Positions 24,463 to 36,000 of a DNA stretch of 64,000 bases are shown one piece after another. The stretch's first letter is position 1. The number at the start of each line of letters is the position of its first letter. This DNA comes from Diplosphaera chodatii (Eukaryota > Chlorophyta > Trebouxiophyceae > Prasiolales > Stichococcaceae), in NCBI GenBank assembly GCA_032358165.1, contig JAALGY010000035.1, positions 310,001-374,000 on the forward strand, given 5' to 3'. The notes beneath the pieces are model-generated. The model was not told the origin of the DNA, made no database searches, and saw only the letters and a list, made by a program, of their open reading frames with translations. The position numbers and the translations under genes are program-made.

Positions 24463-24845
24463 GATGGTGTGCAGCAGGCTGAAGCCAGCTTGGTCGTGGC
24501 ATGTTACCCTGTCTGGCACCTCATTGCCGTTGGAGAGTTGCTTCGAGTGGAACGCAGGGTGAACGAGAGTGTACATTGCATGTGCAGGCTCCAATGGCAA
24601 GTGAGAAGCAATATTCAGCCTCGTGTGGGCTGTGCGGGCTGCGCATACCAAGCACTGCTCACTGCACCAACTGGCTCCTGTTGTACATTAGCTTCACGGT
24701 TGAGTCGTTTGAGCATCTCCTGCACCTACGCAGCTTTGTACTGTACCATGCACACAACTTGTATGCGACGAAAATAGCCGTTTGCCCCCACAACCACCCA
24801 ATGCTTCCTACATCTCAGCCTTGTCTGCACCATCGCCAGCAATGT
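24463..24845. other. Convergent intergenic region (383 bp)
   Basis: This lies between the ABCG7-like and VPS9 3' ends. It may include an alternative last exon of the ABCG gene (24588-24604, reading GSNGK after splicing). Otherwise nothing is recognised. Confidence 0.45.
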
Positions 24846-27800
24846 TCAGATCAGTGACTCGCCAGGCTGGACGTCGTTCTGATTCCGCTCGGAAACTTTG
24901 TCATGCGCTTCTGCTTCCACCGCCTGCGGCTCGCTGAGCAGTAGCTGCTGCTGAGCATCTGCTGCTGAGCTGTCGGCATCTGCACTGCTGGGTGGCGCCA
25001 TTTCCAATCCGTCGAACATGTCGCTGTCCTGTGGCTCGGCTGCCGACTCAACTCCAGCGGCATCCTCGTCGATGCTGAGCACACCATTGGTGTCGGGGTC
25101 TGTCGGCAGCTCTGCCTCAGTGGCTGCCATGTCAGGCAGCAGTGGGTCTGTGGACGCCGCCTCTTCTGCACGGCTTTCTTGCACGTCTGCTGCGCCACCT
25201 GCCTCTGCTGGCTCTGCAGCTGCCTCAGGCTGGGCTGGATCTGCGGTCGCCGCCTCTGCATCAGCCGCCTGGTCGTCAGCGGTAGCCGCTGCTGGTTGCA
25301 CCTGCTCCTCAGGTGCATCTGCGCCTCCAGTGTCAGCAGCTGTTCCTGGTGGTGACACCGCGGCACGCTCTGCTGCCAGCTCCGCCTCCAGTGCTGCATA
25401 TCACAGGCCAACAGGGTATGGAGGGACGTTGCAGCAGCAGGGCACCGGAACAACACAAGTGAATCAGCAAGGCAATGGTGTGGATGTAACACAGTGACAA
25501 CAGACCTGCGAGCTCGGCCTCTTCGTCATCTGCCGCCTCGGGCAGCGCTGCAGCGGCTGCCGCAAGGCCATCCGCGCGGCCGCGCTCCGCTGCATCACCG
25601 GCAGCCTCGGCCTCGGCGGCGCTGCCGTCCACTGAGCGAGTGCTGTCAGCCGGCGCGGCCTGTGCGCCGGACTGCTCTGCTGTCGGGTCGCTCGCGGTGT
25701 CCTCTGCCATGGCCGGGGCTGTAGCTGGTGCTGGACCGACGTCCGGCACTGGTGCTGCCGGCTCCGCCGACACAGCAATGAACTGGGATGTCTCTGCTGT
25801 GCTGTCAGGCTGCTGCGCGTCAACTGCTGCACTGTCGTCTGCTGCCGGCAGCACAGGGTACTCTGACAGGCTGCTGTCGTCGGCAGCAGCAGCAGTCGCC
25901 AATGTGGAGGCGGCTGGCATCCCCAGGCCAGAGCTGGGGCCGACGGCTGCCACGCCTGCTACCGCGACCACTGGGTTGTCGACCACCAGTGCGGGCGGCT
26001 GATCAGCCGCTACAGGGCCGCTGGGCTGCAGGTGCTCTGGTACCGTAGGCACGCCGTTGAGCACGGAGGAGCTTGGCATCTCCACAGGGATGCTGGAGGT
26101 CACGGGAGAGGCGGGCGGCTGCACTGTTGGCGGGTGCGCAATGGCGGGCGCAGCGCTGCTGTATGCTGCGGCAGCTGAGGGCGGCGGCGGCGGCGGCAGC
26201 AGCGTGGGCTGCGGCATGGTGAGCTGAGGCTGCGGCGGCGGCGGCGCTGCGCTGGGCATCGGAGCCGGCAGCGCGGGGGCTACCTCGGCGTGCGCAGCAG
26301 CTGCAGCGGCGGATGCTCGGGCGGACACCGCAAGCGCCAGCGCCTCGTAGCGCAGCACCGCCTCCTTGTATGCCGCCAGCAGCTGCGCAACATCCCCCTG
26401 CATGCAACAGACAATGCAACGGTCAGCTTTCTGCGCAGCACACAGCAGCTGGTCTTCTGATAGCCTGCTAGTACAGTAAGATCAGCAGAAGGTGCGTCGG
26501 AGCCCTCAGCGGGCATCTCAGGCAAAGGCGGAACGCACCACGCGCAGGTCGCCGACCGCGGCGTGCAGGAAGGGGTGGCGCGCCGCAAGGCCCCCGCCCC
26601 GCGCCTCCGCCACCAGCAGCCGGCCGCCCTCCGCCTGCAGCTCCGCGACGCTCGCGGCCCTGCGGCATGCACCCAGGCCGCTTGCCGGCTGTATGACACG
26701 GCGAATTTCACCGCAGGCCTCGCCGACAGCAGAGGTTGGCAGCCGCAGTCGCACCTCCAGCTGACTGGAGCGATGGCAGCCGGCGGCGCCTGCTGCTGCG
26801 GCAGCGGCGCCTGGCCTCCTGAGTATGCATCTGCAGCTGGCGGTGGGACAGCCGCCATGCCGGCAGTCGGGCCTGCCAGGGCCTGCGGGGGCGGTAGCCC
26901 CGGCAACCCCTGCAGCGTCCCAGCCGTTGTGTACAACACACTCTGAACGTGAGTTTCATCCATCACTTGCTACCATTGAGGCCTGCGCTGTTATAGCAAA
27001 AGCAGCACACACCTGCTGAAAGTTGTCCGGCGACGACCCTTGATCCACTGAGTCAAATGCTGCACCACTTGAAGGCGGTGGAGGGTGTGCACGGGGGCTC
27101 TGGAACCCCGATCGAGCCTGCTCCAGTTGCACAGCCCCTGCGCCAGGTGGCCCCATGACTCGGCATGATTGTGCAGCATGCATGCAGACAGCAACAGCTG
27201 CATTGGCTGTTGCAAGTGCTGCGCACATGAGCTGCAGGAGTGTACCTGCATTGCTGACAGGCGGGTGCGGCAGCTGCCCTGCGGGTGGCGGCAGCACGGC
27301 AACATCCTCAGCCGCTGAAGTGGCAAACGCCGGCGGGCTGACGGCGGCGGTGCTAGCCCGCGGCGAGGCGGCCGGCATGTCAGCCACGCCAGCAGCCACC
27401 ATGTGAGCCAGAAACTCGTCAGGGTCCATCGATAGGCTGCCGCTGTTGATTGTCTCGATGAAGCTTGCCGCCGAGTACTGCAGTTGCAGAAAGATCGTCC
27501 GTCACTTGCACCCAAGTTTGTGTGGCGCAGGAGACGAGTCCCTGCACCTGCAAATTGCTCAACACCGAAAAACACTGAGCATGTGCATGACTTCCCTGGC
27601 AACCACAAGCGCACCAGCTGGGTGAAGAAGTAGGCAGACTCGGACATCATGCGCGAGTGCATGCGGAAGCGTTCAATGTACATCAGGTTGGAGGCCAGCT
27701 GCGGTGGGTTGGCGTGGATCAGCACATAAATCAGCACCGGCAGAAAGTCGTCCGCGCCTGGCATAGCAGCATCAGTAGATGTAAGCAGTGAACTTCCTTG

Positions 27801-28990
27801 TCAGCGTGCTTCTAGCAGTACTGCAGTAGGCGGGTGGCTGTGAGGAGCTCTGCAAAGCGGCAGACGGTGACACACCTCGAGCGTCACCATCATGGCCAAC
27901 GTGCAGCAGGTTATTGATCACGCGGCAGCAGTTCAGGATGCACACCAGCTTGTCTCGAGGCGCCTGCAGGGATGCAGTGTTTCTGTCCGTCAACACACAG
28001 GCGCTGGTTTTGAAGCGGGGTTGCAGGCGATGGGACAACATCAGGCCCTGTGCACGTCTAGTTGTGACCATGAGTACACCTTGTAATTGTTGAGCTTATG
28101 CAGCTCTTTCATGGCAAGCAGCCAGGCGGTGTGGTCGCGGTGGCCCGCCGGGATGTCCAGGTGCTCCGCCCTGACGAATGTGAGCGCCTGCACAGCTCAA
28201 CGAGCACTCCGTACCTAGACTGACTCTGCTCAGGCACCCAGTGTAGCTGTTGCGCATGGCACAGTTGTGTGCTGCACGCAGTCCTCGGCTTTCGGCAACA
28301 TGATGAGCATCGCACCTCCATGCGCTGAGCAAGGGCGTCATCCCGTTCTCTGTCAGATGCGCTGGCGGCAAACACCTTGCTGTACAGCTTTGTCATCAGG
28401 TACTTCTCCAAGCCCTGGCAGTCGCAAGAATGTTGCACATATTGAATATGAGATGTGTAAAAGAACTGTGGCTCCCATGCATGAGGCGCCACAATCTGCA
28501 GCCTGACTGGCAGCGCACCTCGATCGCCTGCTGCTGGTGCTCGCCTGGCGAGCTTGCCCACACTGGGTGCGACTTGAAGGCCGCCTCGCTCTTCAGGAGG
28601 AAGTCCTGCCCGCAGAGAGAACGGAAAGCAGTGTCAGTGTGGTGCATGATGCAACTTCCTAAGCAAGCTCAGTTCTGCGAAGCGTACGAGCCGTCACCTG
28701 CACGCGCTGACTGTCTTGCTCCGGGTCTGGCTGTTTGTTGTCAAATTCCTTTATAAATCTGCGGCAGATAGCAAGGACAGGAACTAGGTATGGACATGAC
28801 TGCAGGGTGTGCAACCAATAGGCTGCAACATCTGGGACAATGCGAGCTTCAGGCACAGCAAGTCAGTGCCATAGACCCACATTTTGATGCTTTTGACGAG
28901 GTCAGCTGCCCTTGCATCCTTCATTCTTTCGAGAAACTCCGCAAAGGACAGCGGCTGCGTCGCCTCAGCCAGCTGCAGATCGTCAGCCAT
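24846..28990 (-). CDS. VPS9A: VPS9-domain Rab5 guanine-nucleotide exchange factor with long Ala/Pro-rich tail
   Basis: Activates Rab5-type GTPases on endosomes. The N-terminal third follows plant VPS9A closely: FAEFLERMKDARAADLVKSI, FIKEFDNKQPDPEQDSQRVQ, DFLLKSEAAFKSHPVWASSP, GLEKYLMTKLYSKVFAAS, LDIPAGHRDHTAWLLAMKEL, APRDKLVCILNCCRVINNLL, GADDFLPVLIYVLIHANPPQ, SESAYFFTQLVSAASFIETI. The family's catalytic Asp (GADDF) and Tyr (SAYFF) are present. The ATG at 28990 was chosen because the longer frame upstream begins at a non-ATG codon. After SMDPDEFLAHMV the frame continues over several exons with polyproline and polyalanine stretches, a more ordered piece with DVAQLLAAYKEAVLRYEALA, and an acidic Ala/Glu tail ending NQNDVQPGESLI. 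Plant VPS9A is about 500 residues; this one may exceed 1000. Exon edges in 26400-26960 are uncertain, so the tail could belong to another gene. Confidence 0.85.
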
Positions 28991-30007
28991 GTCTGCTAAA
29001 GATCTGTGCCCTTTCTGAGCTACCACTGACCTTCTGTTCTGCACGATAGCATCGTCTTGGTAAGAGGAGGGCACTTGTCATCCTCAGGCTAACAGGTTGA
29101 TGATCGGATCGTGGATGCTGCACTCTTGATGCTTTCGGATGTGAAGCACTTGTGACATGCTGGTCACACGCTGTCATGAATCTTGAACATTCGGATCTGG
29201 GTTTGATGGCAGCAGGCAGCATCACCTGGCTCTCTGTGCCGGTGTGTGCCTTGCCTGCTCCAAGCCTGTGGAATGACCCGGACGCAACGTGCCAGCAGCG
29301 CTGTAGGTTGTATCTGGACAGCCTATCAGAAAAAGGGTGGCAAGCAAGCATCTGCCGTTTGCAGGTGCACCAATAATGTTCTGCACCTGTGTGTAATTGC
29401 ACGTGCTGCCAGGTCATCACAAGCTTTGATGCGGCAACTCGATTCCAGACGGTGTTTGGATCTGTAACAGCTGCGCTTACCTATAGCTGTCAGATCCGAC
29501 CCTGCACATGATACACTAGGCACCGCGGAGCTGCCAGTGCGCCAGCCGCTTGCGGACATGCGCACAAAGCGACCATGAACCGGGGCAACGCTTGGCAATG
29601 TGACATGATCGACGATGCAGTTTTAACAAGATACATCAGGCGTACAGCTGGAGATGTGGACGTCTGCTGAGCTGGAAACCCCACTCCGCACTGCGTCAGA
29701 GCTGTGACCATGCTGCATCAGCATGCCATGCAGCTTGCCAGTGATAACGCAAAGAAGATTTGCCCAATCTGCAGCACACCTGTGCTTTGATGCGCACCTA
29801 CATGAGCGATGCAGCCATACCTGCTGCCACGCTCCATCTTTCCGCCATTGAGTGATGGTCTTGGGCCCCCCGGCCATTTCCCGGTCACACAGGTGTGCAA
29901 TGGTGCGATGATCCAAGTCGGCTGAGATGTGGAGCTGTTACACAAGCTGGTACTGAAACGAGTGGTGCAACAAATCTTTTCACGAACGTCATGCTGCTGC
30001 CAAACAG
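28991..30007. other. Intergenic region upstream of VPS9A and MED12 (about 1 kb)
   Basis: This lies between the divergent starts of the VPS9 gene (-) and MED12 (+). It holds one plausible minus-strand first exon (29876-29821, listed separately) and probably the missing 5' exon of MED12. Other open frames do not resemble known proteins and have weak splice contexts. Confidence 0.4.
29821..29876 (-). CDS. Possible first exon of an unrecognised minus-strand gene
   Basis: The ATG at 29876 opens a 57-base frame reading MAGGPKTITQWRKDGAWQQ and ending exactly at a near-perfect donor (CAG|GTATGG). The start context is good and the peptide looks like a real hydrophilic N-terminus, but I do not recognise it. 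A further minus-strand stretch at about 29640-29490 ends at a strong donor (ATAG|GTAAGC), though no acceptor joins it cleanly in phase. If real, the gene would lie in tandem upstream of VPS9A and head-to-head with MED12. It could equally be chance. Confidence 0.22.
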
Positions 30008-33000
30008 GACTGCGCCGAGCTCGGCCTTGGTGACAGGGCGGTGCAGAGGGGGCACACAATCAGCTACGCGGCGCTGGGCATATCAGGTACAGACGAGGCT
30101 GCCCTCACGCTGCTGCCGGGTACGGCAGGATGGCCATCGGACAAGCTGGGCAATCTACGCCAGGTACAACAACCGAACCCAGTCTCTGCTAAGGAGTGTG
30201 ATCACTCCTTGTGTTTAGCCCGCCTGCTGTGTCCCACCTGTATCGCCCGCATTGTTGCACAAGCGCCAAAGCAGTGCCAACGACATCTGCAGTTTGTCCG
30301 GAGCCAGCTACGGGCGGCGCAGACGACAAGAGCCCGCACACGGCGTGCCGGCCGCCTGTATGGTCAGCCGCTGGTGGGGTCAGCCCTGGCGGTGCAGGCC
30401 GCTGGCGCGCGTGCAATGCCAGAGCTGCGGACGGTGGGCGAGGAGGCCAAGGCTGCCTGGTTGCAGGTGCATGTGCCTCGGCTCTGCCGGCCACGGAATT
30501 GACATCGCAGAACCGTGCACCGGAGACATATCTGCACAGCCCATGCAAGACGGCTACGGTCATCTCCCTCGGCGTCACAGCTTTGAGCCCGAGTGCAATC
30601 ATTGGTGTACATTCACACCCCCGCAGGAGCTCGAGGCTGGGTCACTCGGTGTCCTGCTGGAAGGCGGCTGGGCCCCACATGGATACTTTCGGCGCACCAT
30701 GTTTGAGGCATTCCTGGCACACCGCGTGCCTCCGCAGCGGGCACTGTGGTTTGCACAGTGTGTCTACGTCAGCCGCAGCAGGTTTGCGCCTACCTGGAAC
30801 AGTCATGTATGTCATCCTGTATGCTGAGTCACACATACGCTGTAGACGATCATTGTACACACTGTTGTCCTGCGATCCAACTCAATGCCACTGCAGGAGC
30901 GACGAAGAAACGCGTGCCAGGGAGTGGACTCAGCATCTGACGGATTTCATGGACAGTGTGCTTGGTCACACCCGCGGCCGTCCTGCACAACCTGGCAACA
31001 CCCTGAAAAAAGGCGGCAGTCCAGGGAGCCCTGGCGAGCAGAGCGGCTGGCTGCAGGTCGACTTGCAACCGCTGCTTGGCAGGTGCGGGGAGTGTGAAAA
31101 TGTGGAGTCACATGGGTAGTGAGTTGCTTTCGCCAGAATGGTCATCAGGACGGCTGGCCTACTTGCAGACCACATGCAAGACTCTCAGCAGATAGTGAAG
31201 GTCTGTCTATACTATGCATATATGCAGGTCTGCAGCAAGCAAATGGACATATTTGCTGCGCCTGGTCGGAGCAAGTCTGCGGGAGGGCATCCTGGATGTG
31301 GGAGAACTCCTCAGATGGATGCTCCTGCGAGTTGCTGGTTCCACAGCAGATGCCTCCTATGCATCAGCTGCTGCGGTGCTGCCCATGCTACAGGCGTGCA
31401 TCTGGGTGCGCATCCACTTGTGTGGCATCCAACTGTGCACTTTGGGGCCTGAAGGTTTGTGTCTGACTCCTACGTTGCGAAAAGCCGACAGCAATGTGGG
31501 AGGTACCCATCAGGCACACAAGCTGCTTGTTCTTCCTACTGCAGGAAGTGGCGCAGTCAACAGCGCATGTAATGAGCACAGTCGACGCCATCGCTGCACG
31601 CGTGAAAGCACTGTCCAGTGCCCAGGCGATGCCGCTGTGCAAGCGCCTTCAGCAGGCACGTTGGCCTTCCATGGGGCATTGCATGGTTGAGAAAGAGGTC
31701 CCGTCCATGACACTCACTCGCCGTGCACTCCTGCTGGAGGCGTGCCAAAGTGTCTGTGAGTGCTGTTGCAGGCGCACCTGCAGCTGCTGCGGGTCCTGAC
31801 CATGCATGCCCCGCTGGCCGTGTTGCCACTGCCCAGCCAGACGCCGCTGCTCACCAGGGGTGCCGGGCCACACTTGCCACCTGTCAGCATTGCAGCGCGT
31901 CGCAACCGGGGGCCCAGCATCAGCACAGCCGCAGCGGCAAACGTGCAGAACTGCGTTGACGCGCTCTCCTCTGGTGTCACAGCACGGTGACATATGCCGA
32001 TTTGCAGAAGCTGCTGGATCATTGATGAATACTAGCGTTTCCCATGCTGACTTATAAGTGAAACCACCACTGCACGGACCGCTTCTGGCACATGCGTGCA
32101 GGGTGCTGTCATACAGCGAGGCGGACGCACTCGCAAGCCTGGATGCCGCCATGCCTGTGTGCTGCCCGTGTTCCACCCTGGAGGGACTTAGGACCCGCGT
32201 GGCACGCGGTCTGCCTGACGACGCCAAACAGCAGGTGGGCCTGCATAGACGAGGGTGGCCAGCCCATCAGATGGCAACTCACTTTGAAGTCCAGCTCTTC
32301 ATCTGTCTCCTTCTTGGATCCAGACCCGGATGTGAATGATCGGTACGTTGCCCAGCATACCTCGAGCCTCACCTGACCGTTGTCTTCTGCAGTCATGATA
32401 GGAAGCTGGTTGTCTGCAGGCTGAGCTGGTACGGCTGGTATGTCACTGGGGTGCCTGCCACTCGCTGGCGGATGGTGCAGCAGCAGCCGGCGCCGCACAA
32501 CAGGTCACCCCAAACATCGACGGTGGGTCTCAGCAGTGCGGGCTCCTGCACATCCTGTAGCAGCCATTTGCGGTGCCAGCCTACTTGGACAATGTAGATA
32601 TTTGAACCGTTGTGTGTTCCTCTGCAGATCTGCGTCCTGTGTTTGCAACCACGCTGCTGGGGGATATCAAAAAGGGTCACAACAGTGCTTCATCAACCCT
32701 CCCAGCCCTTCAAAGGTAATGCAGCAGCAGTGCAAGGTGTTTTTTAAAGGTAGTAGACTGATTCTGCGCGACCCCTTTGCACCTATGCATCTTCATCTGC
32801 GCATCATCTCTTTCACACTCAGATTGTGCTTCTGCCAGGGAGGTGATGCAGTGGCTGGACTGGGAGGCAGGCCAGCGAAGTGCCAGCAATGACAGCACGA
32901 TCACCATCCGCATTGCAGAGTTGCTGGTGGGATACGCCGGTCGGACCTTCGTTGTGTCATGGCATGTCGACAGACCAGATGAGTCACCTGTCTGATGATG

Positions 33001-36000
33001 CGCATGTGTGCCATCCAGGTGCGCATTGCGGAGGCAGGATTGTTCTGCCCTGCCGCATACCTGCGCTGCCTGGTGGCGCGCGGCACACCTACCCTGCGAC
33101 CATGCGCCGAGCCTGGTGCAGACGCCAAGGCCACCTTCCACAGGTGGAGGATGATGTTCCTGGGTGGCATGCTTTGCATAGGGCGCAGACTTCAAGAATT
33201 CCCAGCCTGACAGTGTGTCGACGCACTCTTCACCAAGTTCGTCTGACAGCGTCTTGATGCAACCGCAGGCGTATGCTTCAGCATCTGCATCCGCAGCTGA
33301 CATTCCCCACATTGCGTGAGGGGCCAGCAGTACATACAGGCAGGTCACGACGAGATGCTGCTCATCGCCAGTATGGCGCCGACCGTGCTGGCTGGCAGCA
33401 GCCGGGCTTGCTGCTGTCGAGGAAGCGCAAGGCCCCCGGCGGCGATGTCAGAGCACAGCACTCGGCAGAAAGCACGCCGCAGGACAGTGAGCCAGATCGC
33501 AGCAAGGCTGCCGTGTCAGTGCGGCAGCGCTGTTCTCTGGGCGCTGTGCTCCAGGCGGCTGCAGCAACTTTGGGCATGGCGCCAGGGGCTCTTAGCAGCG
33601 CCAAGAGCGGCGATCTACCAATTTCCGGGCAACCAGCCCAGATCCAGACGCTCCCAGGCCTACTGGCAGCTGCTGCGCGCCTCCGCCCCTGGCAGCAGCG
33701 GTGCCTCGCGCAGCAGGTGTCTGCAGCGCTGCCAGAGCTGGCGCTGGCGGCCAGCCCCGCCTCGCTGCTGGGCTGCCTGGCGCTGCTGGACGCTGCCGGC
33801 GGCGCAGCGGACGCTGTGCAGGCGCTGCTGGCCGCGGTCCCGAGGCTTCTGGTGGCGGAGGCCCTCTCCTCCCGCACTGCCGGCAGCGGCGGCAACCCAT
33901 CAGGTGGCTGGTGACCAGCTGCTGCGCCTGCTGGTCTGGACAGCAGACCTCTGACAGTAATTGATCTGACAGGATAACTGCTGAACAAAGCCGCAGCCAC
34001 AATAAGTGATGCAGCCCTCTGCATTCCAAAATGCAGCTGTGCCGCCAGATCCGGCTGCCGGGGTCCTGCTGGCGGGGCTACAGGGGCGCCGGGGCGCACT
34101 CGCAGCCGCCGGGCTGGCAGCAGAGGCGCTGACCGCCGCGACACAGGCAGCTTGGGCCACGGCGCAGCCGCTGCAGCCGGGGAGCTTTGCCGCGGCGCTG
34201 TGTGCATACGCCATCAGCCTTGTCGGCACCCTCAGGTGGCACTGCCATGGGGCGTGCTGCACATGCACACCACAACACCCTGCAAAAGACACCAAAGCTT
34301 TGCCCCAAGGCTGCATATGGCAATGCCCCTGCATGGCGTACGTTCAGCAACTGGAGAACACCCTGCAACAATGATCCATTCAAACGTTGTTGCAGGGAGA
34401 GGCAGGACGTCAGGGCATGGCTGAGCGCAGCATGCAAGGAGCGACCGAGCCACTGGCTGGCGCTGCGGCTGGCGTCAGCGTCCAGCACCCTGCCGGGGGC
34501 TGCAGCTAACAAAAGTGTGCCGCCGCCACCGCCGCCACAGACTCCGACAGACTGGCGCAAGGCGCTGTCGGACCTGATTATGCCGCTGCACGACGCGCGT
34601 CCAGCGGCGGCTGCAGACACGGCCTGGCGGGTGGCGCGCGGCCTTCACGCATGGGCCCAGGGTCGTCAAGCCGCTGCTGCCGTCCAGTCGGGAGGCAAAA
34701 GTGCTTGGTATGCAGCCCTTGTGGAGGCGCTGTTCCAGAGCTTCTTCTGGGCATCCCGAAGCAGCGGCGAGGCAGCCACCGCACAGTCGTCAGGCGTGCC
34801 TGCTGCTGGCACACCCAGACCAGCTGGGCCGGAGTCAGCAGCCTGTGCACAAGCTGCGGCAGCTCTGCACCTGCATGTTGGGGTGCTCAGCCACCTGGCA
34901 GCGCTGCAGGCTGCTGCTGCAGCGGGCAGAGGGGTCACCTCCGGCGGGGACACCTCGCAACTCCAGGCGGCCATCCTTGCGTGCTGCCATGCGCAATTCG
35001 AGCCGGCGTCATATCAGAGACGGGACCTGCGGCCTCAGGTGCGGACCATGTGCTTCGGGATCATGTGCAGTGATGCTGTGATGTGCTGCATGGAAGCAAA
35101 TAGCAAGTGCTCAGTGTCTTACGTTGTTGCAGGCCGGTGCTTTCGTTGTTGGATGCATTGCTTATGGCCTGGTGCTGCTGGAGGGCGCAGTGGCATCCGG
35201 CGGCAGCAATCTGGCATGGTTTGCCGTGCTCCTGGGCCCACCTAGCCACCATGTTCATGCAGGCGAGGCTGCCCTCTGCATGAAAGGTGTCCATTGCAGC
35301 TGGGCAGCCACCGTGAGCCACCAGCAACACCATATGCCATCAGCAGGTTATATCATGGAGTGAAGTGTTGTAAGCTGTTAGTTGGCATTGTGTCTGCAGG
35401 GGCAGCGGGTGCGCTGGTTGCTGCGCAGCGGCAGCTGTCCTTTCACACTGTGTGGGCAGCACTGGAAGGAGCGGGCCTTGCTGCTGCACTCAGCCCCGGT
35501 GTGCCAGGCTCTCCTGCTTATCTGGGAGGGGCCGCTGCAGCAACGGCCTCCGCCCACAGCCAGCTGTGGGGCCACCCCCCACTTGCGGTAGTCCTGCTGC
35601 GGCAACCGCAGGTGCCAGAACAGAACCTGACTTGGCTGGCCAGCCATGTGACGCATATCAAGTGGGCTGCGGTCTCCAGGTCCATTCTGTTGTATCTGGC
35701 ATCGCAGGCGCTGTATGAGCAGCTGCGTGCCAAAAACAGCATGTGGTACCGGCCTCAGCCCAGCGTGCGCACAACGCTGCCTGCAAGGTGCGCATGTGCG
35801 GTTGCAGCCTGCAGGTCGCTCATGCCTGCTGCCAGTCACAACACCCAATGGCAACTCAGACCATGCTCGCCAAGTCAGACCCATACGTGCTGCAGGGTGT
35901 TGCTGACTGCTGTGCTGGGCGGAGGTTCCCCGGGCAGTAACCCAGCGGTGCCGGCCGACCTGGGTCAGCGCCTTCTGGCCTCCCTCACGCCTGCCAGCTT

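Noticed and set aside
25018..26048. Long Ser/Ala-rich plus-strand frames opposite the VPS9 tail
   Set aside because: They are the complementary reading of polyalanine-coding GC-rich DNA. The minus strand has consistent introns and continues from the VPS9 domain.
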